From positions 248,001-312,000 of the forward strand of contig JBFWWU010000002.1 in NCBI GenBank assembly GCA_050246015.1: 64,000 bases of DNA, given 5' to 3'. This DNA comes from JTS-AC122 sp050246015. Lineage in GTDB: Bacteria; Planctomycetota; Phycisphaerae; Phycisphaerales; UBA1924. Below the pieces are notes generated by a model, which was not told the DNA's origin, made no database searches, and saw nothing but the letters and a program-made list of their open reading frames with translations. Within the stretch, counting starts at the first letter, position 1, and every line of letters begins with the position of its first letter. This document shows, one piece after another, positions 49,924 to 61,900 of this stretch. The position numbers and the translations under genes were made by a program.

Positions 49924-52900
49924 TCAAGTCTTGGGCTTGGCGCGGTTGGGGTTGAAGGGGCCAGGGAGGCTCGTCGAAGGCGGCGGGTCGGCGAGCGGCT
50001 TGACGGGCGCCGGCGCATCCGACTCAATCGGGGGATGGTCGGCGCCCGGACCAAGGGGAGTGGCGGGCTTTGGAATCGCATCCTGCACCGTCGTGCCTTC
50101 GAGGAAATCGCCCAGACGCTCGGGAGTGGAGAGCCGCTCGATCTCGTCACGGGTGAGTTGGCGGAGCAGATCCTGGGCCGCCGTCTCCTTGCCGGAGCGG
50201 ATGACCTTGGGCGTGAGGATCATGAGCAGTTCGGTCTTGATGCGGTTGTATTTGTACGACTTGAAGAGCCCGCCGACGACGGGGAGGTCGCCCAGCAGGG
50301 GGACCTTGCTGGAGCGCTCTTCGTCATTGGTCTGGATGAGCCCCCCGATGACGATGGTCTCGCCGTCCTTGACCATGACGGAGGTCTGGAGTTCGCGGAC
50401 GGAGAAGACGGGGGTCTGGAGGTCTTCGCTGACCTGGGTGGTTCGGGAGGTGAGGGAGGAGATCTCGGGCTTGATCTCCATCGACACAAACCCGTCGGCG
50501 GAGATGGAAGGGGTGACGTTGAGGATGATGCCGACGTCTTCCTGCTTGGTGGTGGTGGAGATGTTGCCGTTCCCAAGACGTTCCTGGCGATCGGCGATCT
50601 GGACCTTTTCACCAACCTGGAGGCGCGCCGGCTCGTTGTTCTTGACGAGCACCTGCGGGCGTGAGAGCACCTCCAGGCGCCCCTGGGTCTCGAGCGCTCG
50701 AACGAGCAGTTCGAAGTCCGCGGAGGAGACCGAGAGGTTGGGCATCCCCAGCGCCGCGCCGACGCCGGAGCCCGCCGCGAAGTACCCGATGTTGTACTGA
50801 TCGCCCCCGAACGGGCCGACGCGGAAATCGACCCCCCACTGCGCGTTGGAATCCAGCGTCACTTCCGCGAGCAGCACCTGGATGAGCACCTGCGGCGGGG
50901 TGGCGTCGAGTTCCTTGACGATCTGGTCGAACGCCTCGCGATACCGCGGGGAAACCGCCACCAGCAGCCGGTTGCTCTTTTCGTCGCCCTGGACCGTCAC
51001 TTCGCGTTCCAGCAGCGAAAGCAGCGACCCGGCCCGCTCGGGACCGAGCGTTTCACGCAGCGTCGCCACCTCGTTCTTGAAATACTCGCGCAGGGTATTG
51101 GCGACCTCGATCGCCTTGGCGTTGCGCAGTTCGTAGGTGATCTGCTCGCGCTCGTTGGCCTCCACCGCATCCAGCGCCTCGACGACGGTGCGGACCTTCT
51201 CAAGGTACTCCGCGGTCGCGGACACCAGCAGGCGGTTAGTTCGCGAATCGACCGTGATCGCCAGCGCCTGGCGCGCATCCGGCGACGCGAACAAGTTGTT
51301 GCCCAGGATCGACTCGGGGCCCGCGGGAACCGCCGGGGCGCCATCGACCGCCGGCTCCCGGCTCGGGATCAGCACGTACCGGTCCCGGTCCTGCGTCAGG
51401 CTGAAGAGCTTGCCGAGCACGTCGGCCATCTGCTTGGCGTCGGCGTTCTTGAGGGCGAAGACCTCGATCGTGCGCGCGCCCGAATCGGTCATGTCCAGGT
51501 CGGTGATCATCGATTCGATCAGTACCATGAGCCGCGCCGGCGCCGCGACGTAGACCGAGTTGCTCCGCGCGTCCACGTCGAGTTGCACCTGCTCCAGCAG
51601 CGAGCCCGAGACTTCCGCCTCGGTCACGTCGTGCCCGGATTCCTTTTTCAACTCGTCGGCGTGCTGCTGGCGGATGAACTTGACGATCGTCTGCCGCGAG
51701 TCGGCGTTGCGGGCGCCCAGCACCGGCCGCCCGGCGAGGATGTTCCGCAGCAGGCGCACGACCTCCGGTGCGTCGGCCTTCTTGAGCTCGATGCGCTTCA
51801 TCTCCGTCACGGTGCTTACCTGCGCGGAATCCAGCCGGTTCACGATCGACCGCACCGCATCGATATCCGACGGGGTGCCGGAGACCACCAGCGCGTTGAG
51901 CCTGCTGTCGGCCGTCACCCGCACCGCGCCCTCGCCGCGCGCTTTGATCTCCTTATCGATGTACAGTTCTCGAACCGCGGTGACGAGCGTCTCGGCGCGG
52001 CTGTTCTGGACGGAGATGACGTCCACCACCGCCGACCCCGCCACCGCCGCCGCCCCTTGTGTCAGCAGTTCCAGGAGTTGCTGCACGATCTTGAGGTTCT
52101 CGTCGCTCGCGGCGACGATCAGCGAGTTCGAGCCCACGTCCGGCTGGATCGAGAAGGTATCCTGCGGGGAGGCGACGTCGCCCTGGCGACGTGCCGATTC
52201 GAGCCGGTCGCGCATCAGTCGCTCGATCTTGGGCGCCAGGACCGTGACGTTCCCGGCGGGAACGGGAAGCACGTGCACCCCCACGAGCGGGCGTGCCTCC
52301 TGGCCGTCGAGTTTGGCCAGGAGCGATTCAACCATCGTGAAACTTCGCGGGCTCGTCGAGATCACCAGCGCGTTCGTGCGGGTATCCGTCGCCACGAAGA
52401 GGTCATCCTCGGGACGGATGACCCCGCTGGTGAGTTGCTGCTTGAAGATGTTGGACAGGATGCCGCCGACGCGGTCCGCCGCGGCGTACTGCAAGGGGAA
52501 GATGCGGACCGAGTTCGAGGCCGACGCGCTGGGCACGTCGAGCATCTCCACGAGCGAGGTCACGACCGCCAAGTTGCTCGGGCTTGCGACGCAGATGAGG
52601 GCGTTGGACTGCTTCTCCGGGATCACGAGGATGTTGTGGAGGGGGGCGAAGACGTCTGCCTCGGCGCGAGCGGCGGGGTCGGCCGGGTCTTTCCCCGCCT
52701 GCACGATCCGCAGCCGCGCGACCTGGTTGCGCAGCGCCCTCACCTCGGCCGAGTCACCGGCGCTGGTGACGAGCACCTGCTTGAGCGTCTCGGCGAGCCT
52801 GGTCGCGTCGGCGTTCTTCAGCGCGATGACCCGCGGCTCAACCCACGCGCTGGCCCGCTCCCCATCCAGTTCTCGCACCAGCACCTCGACCAGCGCCACC

Positions 52901-55900
52901 GCCTCTTCGCGCCCCGCGACCACCAGCGCGTTGGTGCGTTCATCGATCGAGACCGCGATCTTGGCCGACAGCGCCTTGCCCACCTCGGTCGTCGGCTCCC
53001 CCTTGATCTGCGTCGCCGGGATCGTGCGCAGGATGTCGCCCTTGCTGAACAGGTCGTTGATCACCGACGCCACGCGCGAGGCGGCGGCGTTCTCCAGCGG
53101 GAAGAACCGCACCACGACCGATTCCCCGATCGGGAGCCGATCGAGCATCTCGACCACGCCGGTGAGGGCGGCCACGTTCTCGGGCGTCGAGGCAAGCAGG
53201 ATCGAGTTCGTCTGCGCCTCGGGCTCGATGCGGATCGGCTTGGAGAGATCGAGCGTCAGGTCGGGCTGATCCGCTCCGGAACGCCGCACGCTCAGCCGGC
53301 GAACCTGCTCGACCAGTGACTGGGCCGCGGGCGAACGGGCATCCTTCGCCGCCGGCCGGATCATTGATTCGATGGCGCTCGCGACCGACTGGGCGTTGCC
53401 GATCTTCAGGCGCACCATCGCGACCTTCTGTTCGGCGTTCGCCGGGGCCGCGTCGAGCGTGCGCACCAGCGAAACGATCGTCTGTGCATCGCGGGCATCG
53501 GCGATCACCGCGATGGCGCGCCGCGACACCAGCGGGACGATCTGCACCGGCTCGGCGACCACGCCGGGCGTATCCCCCTGCTGCGGGCGAGTCACCCCCA
53601 TCTCCTCCAGCATCTTCTTCACCGCCTCGGCCGAGTTGTTCTCGACATCGATGATCAGCACCGTTCGGCCCAGCGAGCCCGGCACGGCGCTGGGCGCGCC
53701 GTTGCCCGCGCCGGCGTCCGGCAGCACCCCGTCGAGTTCCTGCGCGACCTGCTTGATCTGGTCGAACACCTTTTCGCTGCTGGCCACCACCAGCGCGTTC
53801 GTGCCGCGATCGATCTCGATCGTCATCGGCTCGCCCGCCTGTTGAGCGACCGGGGCGAAGGTGGTGCGCAGGCTGGTCGCGATCCGGCTCGCCGGGACAT
53901 TTGCCAGGCGCATCACGCGGACCGTGACGCGGGTCCGGTCCCCCTCCTGCTGCAGGGCGTCGGCCATGGACTTGATCTGCGCAAACTGCGAATCGTCGGC
54001 GCGGATGATGAGCGCGCCCGCCTTGTCGTCGCCCACGATCACGATCGAGCGCGGGCCCGTGCGTCCCTGCTGGTTCGACGCGGTCTCGATGAAGAGTTGC
54101 CGCAGCGTTGCCGCCAGCGCGCTGGCCTGCCCGGCGCGGAGCGGGACGATCTTCGCCGCCGGGAGCCGCGTGAACTCCGGCACGTCGAGCTGCGTCACGA
54201 TGCTCTTGATGCGCTCGAACTGCTCTCGCGACGCGAAAACGACGAGCGAGTTCGTCAAGGGCTCGGCCGAGACGGACACCGTCTCCTTGCTGTCAACCAG
54301 GACGGTCGGGATATCGGGGATCTGCGGCCCCTGGTCGCCGCGGCGCGGCTGGTTCTGCTGGCGTGCCCGCTCCCGTTCGAGCTGGGCGCGAAGGGGCGTC
54401 GAGAACGCCTCGTTGAGCGTCCGCGCCAGGCTCGTCGCGTCCGCGCTCTTGAGCGCGATGATCTCAACCCGGTTGGACGTGTCGTAGGTTTCGTTGTCGA
54501 GCTTCTCGATCAGCGACCGGATCTTGGGCCATTCGAGCTCGTCGGCGGAGACAACCAGGCTCTTGGACACCGGGTTGGCGATGATCGTGACGTTGCGGGC
54601 CGACGGGGTGATCGCTTCGGGCGCGTAGCGACCATAGAACACGCCCAGCGCCTCGGAGGTCGCCTCGGCGTCGGCGAACTTCAGCGGGACGAACTCCGTC
54701 GTGCGCGTGGTCGCCTGCGGGACATCGAGCTCCTTGATGATCCTGTCGATCTCCGCGATCTGCTCCGCGGTCGCCGAGAACATGATCGTGTTGCTCGACA
54801 GCGACGAACTGACGGCGGCCTCGGGCTCGCCCGGGATTCGCTCGCGCGCCCGCATCACCGTGCGGATCGTGGATGCCACGTCGAACGCGTCGGCGTGCGC
54901 CAACTTCACGCTTCGGAACTCCGTCGGGTTCTTGGCGACCTGCTGATCGAGTTTCTGCACCTGCTCCATCACCAGCGCGATCGCTTCGTCCGATCCGGTC
55001 AGCAGCAGCGAGTTGGATCGCCGCACCGGCGTGATCGTGACGCGGATGTTGGTCGGCAGCGCCTTGGTGAGGGCGGCCGAGGCCTCTTCGGCTCGGGCCG
55101 TCGAGAGCGTGATCGTCACCATCTTCGTCACGTCCGTCGTCGGGGGCGCGTCGAGCTGCTTCACCAGCGCGTCCACCCGCTCGAACAACTCCGCCGGCGC
55201 GGACACGATCACCGAGTCCGTCGAGGGCTGCGGCGTCACGATCACCAGCCCCTCCCGCGTCGAGAGTGCCCGCGGGAACTGTTCACGCAGCACATTGGCC
55301 AGTTCGGCCGCCTTGGCGTTCTTGAGCTGGTACAACTCGCGCACGCGTCCCTCCCCCTCCTCGGGCTGGTCCATCTGCGAGATGAGCCCCTTCACCGTCT
55401 CGAGTTCATCTTCCAGGCCCTGCACGATCAGCACGTTGCCGTCCTGAGAGCCCAGGATCGAGACGCTGCTCTCGGCCTTTCCCTGGGCCGCGGCGCGATC
55501 GCGGAAGAAGCGCTCCAGGCTCTGGCTGATCCGCTCGGCGCGGGCGAACCGCAGTTGGATCGTCTCGAGCTTCTGATCGGGGCGCGTCGCCGCGGAATCC
55601 AGCGCGGCGATCTGCTTCTCGGCCTCGGCGATGCGGTCCGCGCGGCCCACGAGCAGGATCGTGCCCGCGGCGCGATCCGGGATCGCTCGCACCCCGTCGG
55701 GGTCCGCGCCGCGCCACGACCGCCATCCCGGGGTCGAGAGCGCGGTCTGCACCGCGTCGGCGATCTTCGTCGGGTCGGAGTTCTTCACGCGCACGGACCG
55801 CAGGACAAACGCCGTGCCCGCCGGCGTTGCCTCGTCGAGCGCCTTGATCATCTTCTCGGCGGCGTCGAAGGACTCGCCCTGGCCCATCAGGATCACCGAG

Positions 55901-58900
55901 TTGGCACGCTCGTTGAACTCGACGACCAGTTTGTCCTTGTTGTCGTCCTGTTCCCGGCCGCCCCACCAGATGAACGGCGAGTAGGTGAGGTTGTCCACCA
56001 TGTTTGCGATCGCGTTCTGCAGTTCGCTCACCCGCGCCTTCTCCAGCGGGATGACCCGGAACTGCAGGTCTCGCGCCGTCGCGGGCGCATCGAACGTCGA
56101 GATCATCGACTTGATCTGCTCGAAGTCCTCGTCGGCCGCCGCGATGACGAGCGTGCTGGTGCGCCGATCACCGATGATCGCCACCTGGCGCGCCTGCGCG
56201 TTGCGCTGACCCTGGCGGACCGACAGCCTCGCCCGGTCCTCGAAGAACTTCTGAAGCCCCGTGGCCACCTGCTGCGCATCGGCCCGCTCGAGCTTGATCG
56301 AGCGGATCGGCAGGCCCGTCACCACGGTCTTATCGACCTCGCTCACGATCTTGCGCGCCTGCTCGATCTGCGCGGGGGTCGCGCGGATGACGAACAGCCC
56401 CGTCTCGTCGCTGGCGGAAATGCGGATGCGGTCCTTCTTGCCCTCGTCGCGCCCCACCAGCACCGTCTGCACGATCTCGCGCACCGCGGTGGGCCGCGCG
56501 AGCTGCAGCGCGATGATCTCCACCTGCGTGTCGTCGTCCTCAAGCGGCGCGTCGATCGTCGTGAGAAGCCGCTCGGTCTCCTTGAGCTGCGCGTCCGAAC
56601 CCGTGACCAGCAACGTCCCCGTTCGGTCGTCGGCGACGAAGTGCGCCTCGGGCAACCGGTCGCCACCTTCAGGGCCGCGCCGCTGCGTCGCCGACCGGCG
56701 GATCGCGTCGAAGGCCGATTGCAGGGTGCGGGCGGCGTCGGCGGCACGCGCGTTCTTGAGCGCGAACTCCCGGATCGCGGCCCGCTCCAGCGCCGGCGAC
56801 TGATCCAGCATCGCCACGAACTGATCCAGCACCGGCAGCGCCCGCGCCGGCGCCGCGACGATGATCGCCGTCCCACTGGGGTCGGCGACGATTCGCACCT
56901 CCGACGGATCGATGCGCCCCTTCGTGACGCCGTCGGGTGTCTCGATAGTCAGTTCCTGTTCCCGCACCCGCCGCGCCTGCGCCCCGCGGGGTGATGCCGA
57001 GAGCAGGTCCGTGATCGCGCGCGACGCGCTCGTCGCTGTCAGCGACGAAAGCGGGTACACCTTCACCGTCAGCGACGATGACGGTCCCGGTCGCGACAGC
57101 GCGGCGATCAGTTCGGACACCGCCTGGAAGTCGGTATCGTTTGATGAGACGATGAGCGCCCCGCCCGCCGGGTCTGATTGCACCGTCACGCGGCCCGTAA
57201 ACCCGCCGGGGTTGTTCGGTGACGATTGACCGATCTGGCGGATCGTCGCCTCCAGCCGGTTCGACAGCGTGCCCGCGTCGGCCGACTCGGGGAGCGTAAT
57301 CACCCGCACCTTCCGCGGCTCCGCGGGCATCTTGTTCTGTAGATCAGTCGCCAGGGCCGCGATCCGGTCCGCGAGGCGCGGCGAACTCGTCACGATCAGC
57401 GAGTTGGTGCGCGGATCGACCGCGATTGTCACCTTGTTGTCGTCGCCCGAGCCTATCCGCGAGGAGAGTCCCGGGAGCACGCTCGCCGGATTCGGCCGCG
57501 CGGGCCGCGGACGGATGTTGATCGCTTTCCCGGGCTCTGACCCGGCGGGCTGCGGCTCCGCATCGGCGGCCGGCCCCGCGTCATCCTCGGGCGGCGCGGG
57601 TGCATCGGGCCCGGCGACGGGTGGATCATCCTCGGGCGGATCAAGCGGGAGGCGGATCGTCCCCGCGGTCACGGTCGGCGCGGCGTCCGCGGAGGTCGAT
57701 TCGAACATTCGCGGCGCCAAGCGCCACATCGCAAATGGATCCGGCCACGGGCTCGCCGCCGGAGAATCCGCCGCGCTCGCCACCAGGCCCAGCGTCATAC
57801 TGCCAAGCGCGGCGCCGACGATCCCAGTCGGTCCGGGTCCGCTCGCCAGCCACCCCAGGCCCGCGCCCCCGCGCCCGGGGCGCATCGATCCGCGGGAATC
57901 CTTCTTTGGAGCGGGCTTCTTCGGCTTGCCGCCCGATCCGGGCTTGGTCGGATCGGAATCGCTTTCCGTATCGCCCTGGCCCTTGATCAGGTCGTCGGCG
58001 GAGATGATCTCCACCTGCACGCCCGAGCGCTGCTGCAGCACACGCTGGATCGTCTGCGCCATGATCATCGCGTCGGCCTTGGAGCGGTCGATCGGCACCA
58101 GCCGCATCTCGCGCGACGACGAATACGTCGCTTCATCGAGTTCCTTCACCACGCTCTGGATCATCGCGAGTTGATCCGGCGTCGCGCGGAGGATCAGCGA
58201 GTTGCTGTCCTTGTCCACGCGGATGGTGGGCGGCGGGAGCGTGCTTGAATCATCGGCGAAGATCGCCTCGATGTTCGCCGCCACCGACGCCGCGTCCGCG
58301 TTCGTCACCGGGATGATCCGCACCGCGCGGACGCTCGCGGGGTCCGCCGCCTGATCGGTGTCCAGTTCTCGCACGATTTGCTCGGCGACTTCGATGATCC
58401 CGATCGGACCGGTCACGACGATCGCGTTGAGCCGCTTCTCCGCCGCGATGCGGATGCTCGACTCTTCAGACTGCTGCCGCAGGTAGTTGCTTCGTTCCCA
58501 CTGCGGGAGCAACTCGACCATCGACTTCTTGGCCAGCAGCGATTCGACCACCGGCGCGACCGTCTCGGCGCGGGCGTGCTCGAGTTGGATCGTCCGCACC
58601 GCGATCCCGTCGGGCTGCGCCGACTCGTCAAGTTGCCGCACGATCCCCTCTGCCTGCGCCAGCCGGGCCGCGGTCCCGGAGACCACCACCGAGTTGCTGG
58701 TGGGCTCGGCGGCCACCGCGGGCACCGGATCGGCCGGGCGCGCCGTCGCGGCGAACCCCGTCGTGATCGCCCTCGCTACCGATTCCGCCTTGGACTTCTT
58801 CAGCGGGAACACCCGCACCTCGGTATCGGAACCGGCGCGCGGACGGTCCATCACGTCGATCAGTTGCCGCGCCACGGGCATCAGGTCCACCGGCGCCGCG

Positions 58901-61900
58901 ATGATGAGCCGGTTCGACGACGCCTCCGCGTTCACGGTCGGCACCGGCACCGCCAGCCCGGCCCGCTCCGCGCCGCGCAGCGACTCCGGCCAGCGCGACC
59001 GCTCCGCCAGCATCGACTGCACCGCCCGGCCCGTCGCGCCCGCGTCCGTGTGCTTCAGGTCCACCACCTGCACCTCGACCACGGGCGTCGCGATCGTGCG
59101 GTCGTCAAACTCCGCCAGTGTCCGCAGCGCGCTCCCCACCTGCTCCTCGGTCCCGATCACCACCACGCTCGCCGCCCCGGGCGCCGAGATCAGCTCGATC
59201 GGTTTGCGCCCCGCGGGAGTGGTCGCCAGCACGATCGGCTGCACCGCGCGGATCAGGTCCGCCGGGTTCGCCTTCGCGGGCGTGAAGGCCCGTGAAATCC
59301 GCCCGGTCTCCCCGGCGGGCTGATCCAGCCGCTCGATCACCGCCTTGGCGAGTTGCGTCACCGCCGTCGGTCCCGAGACCACCAGCGAGTTCGTCCTCGC
59401 GTCCGCCTCGACCTTCACCTGCGGGATCTTCGGCAGTTGCCCGCGCGAATACTGCATCTGCATCCGCAGGATCGCCGGGTCGCTCGTCTGCTTCTCGACC
59501 AGAAGCCCCTGCACCATCGGCGCGATGACGCCCGCCTCGGCATGCTTGAGCACAAACGTCTCAACGGTGATCGCGTCCGGCGTGACCGGCCGAACATCCA
59601 GCGTCGTCACCAACTCCTCGACCTTCTTCAGGTCCGCTTCGGCGCCAGAGAGCAGCAGCGCGTTCGAGCCCGCCGTCGGCAACACCGTCACGCGCCCTCC
59701 GCTGGGCAACTCGATCGTGCCCAGCGCGTTGTTCAGCGTCTGCGCCGCCTGGTTGGCATCCGCATACGTCAGCGGTACCACGCGGATCACCGCGCGCCCC
59801 GTCTGCGCCGCCGGCGTGTCCAGCGCCTCGATGAGCTGCTCCGCGATCTGCTGGATCGATTCCGGCGCCGAGATGATCAGCGTGTTCGTCGCGGGGTCCG
59901 ACGCCACGTCCAGCATGGTCTGCAGATCTCCCGGCACCGCGACGGTTCCGTCCTTGATCTGCTGCTCCTTCAGGCGCGACGCGAGCAGTTTGCTCAACAG
60001 CGGTTGCAGCCGCTCGGCCCGAGCATGCTTCATCGCGTACATCTTCACCCCCGTGCTCGCGTGCATCGGGGCCGCGTCCAGGCTCGCCAGCAGTTTCTCC
60101 ACCGGCGCGAAGATCTCGCTGGGGCCCGAGACGATCAGCGAGCGCGACATCGGCTCGATGTCCACCGTGATCGCCGCCGAAACCCCCGCGGCCGGCGGTT
60201 TGCCACCCGTCAGCCCCCCGTTCGCCGCCGTCGAACGCATCGTCGTCGCCACGGCGCTCAGGTCCGCTCGAAGCACGCGGTATGTCCGAAGTTCCACGTT
60301 GTCCGCCAGTTTGGCCTGATCGAGTTGCTGAACGAGTTGCTCGAACCCCGCCATCCGCACCGACGGCGCATCGACGATCAGCGAGTTCGTCCCGCGATCG
60401 GCCCGGACCACCACTTCCTTGGGCTTCTGCAGATCCGGGCGCGGCGCGCCGTTGCGGTCCCGCGGCATCGGGGGCGACGGGTACATCTCATCGATCGTGC
60501 GCGCGAGTTCTTCGGACCGCGCCACCTTGAGAGGGAAGATCCGGATCTCGCGACCCGCCGCGTCCACGCTCTGCGTCTCGTTGAGCTGCTTCGTGATGCC
60601 CTCGATCTCCGTGAACGCGTCCGGGTGCGCCGACACGATCAGCGTGTTCGTCGCCGAGTCCGCCGTAATCTGCACCGGGAACTTCTGGCGCTGCTCGGCG
60701 GGCCGGGCTTCGTACGTCTGCGTCAGGATCTGCGCGATCCCGGGCGCGTCCGTCGTGCGCAACTTCAGGATCCGCAGCGGGGGCCGCTCACCCGCCCGTC
60801 GCTGGTCCAGCGACTTCACCAACTCGCTGATGATCGCCAGTTGCCCCGGCGCCGCCGCCACCATGATCGAGTTCGTCGCGTCGATCGGCTCGAACACCGG
60901 GTCCGGACCGGACTGCGCCGTGAACGGCTTGCTCGAACGGATAAGGTCTTCAAGGAACGAGATCACGTCCGCCGGCGGCGCGTTGCGCAGTTCGATCAGC
61001 CGCAGTTCCCTCACCGGTGCCGCCTGCTTCTGAAGTTCCGCCAGGATGACATCAAACCGCGCCATGGCCTCCGCGTCGGCGACCACCGAGAGCGTGCGCG
61101 CGCCATCGTCCGGCGTGACCTCCAGGCTCGGCACGGGGGTCAGCCCCTCGGTCTGTTTCCGGAACACCGCCAGCGCTTTCTCCGCCAGTTCCTTCGCCGG
61201 TCCCGTCGGCACGCTCACGATCCGGAACTGCCGCTTCCCCGCATCCGGGACGTCGATGCTCTTGACGAGCTGCTCGACGACCGCGAACTGCTCGGGCGTC
61301 GCCCGGACGATTACCCGCTTGAGTTCGTCCACCGGCTCGATCGAGGGCGCCAGGTACGCCGAGCCGTCCGCGGGCTCCAGCATCGGCCGGGCGAGGCGGA
61401 CCAGTTTCGCCGCCAGAACGCTTGGCGTGACTCGTACCACGTCGTACGACCTCGTCTCTCGCAGGATCCCCGCCGTCGTCTGCGCCGACGAGAGCGACTG
61501 AGAAAACGCCTCAAGCCCCAGCCGGCTGCCAACGAGCGTCACCGTCCGCGAATCGGCCTCGAGCTTCGCCGTCACCGGATCCGTCTTGGAACGAGACGCC
61601 AGCGCGAACAGTTCGACCGCGCGGTCCAGCACCGCCTTGGGATCCCCGGTCGAGATGAGCACCTGCCGCACCTCGGTATCAAGCTGCGGGGGCACGTCGA
61701 TCCCCGCCAGCAACTGCTCGAACGCCTCCACATCGCTCGCCGGGCCGCTGACGATCAGCCCCTTCTCATCCGGCGCGGGCGCGTAGCGCAGCACGGCGAG
61801 TTGCCGCGGCGACAACAGCCGCGACAGGATGCTCTGCGCCGCCCCCGGGGTCGTGTGCTTGAGCCGAACCAGCGACGCTCGCGATTCGGGCTTGGCCGGC

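Noticed and set aside
53842..56994. A 1,050-codon plus-strand open frame opposite the giant secretin
   Set aside because: It is rich in Arg, Leu, Asp and His with no fold pattern, and the opposite strand carries regular domain repeats; long antisense frames are expected in GC-rich coding DNA.
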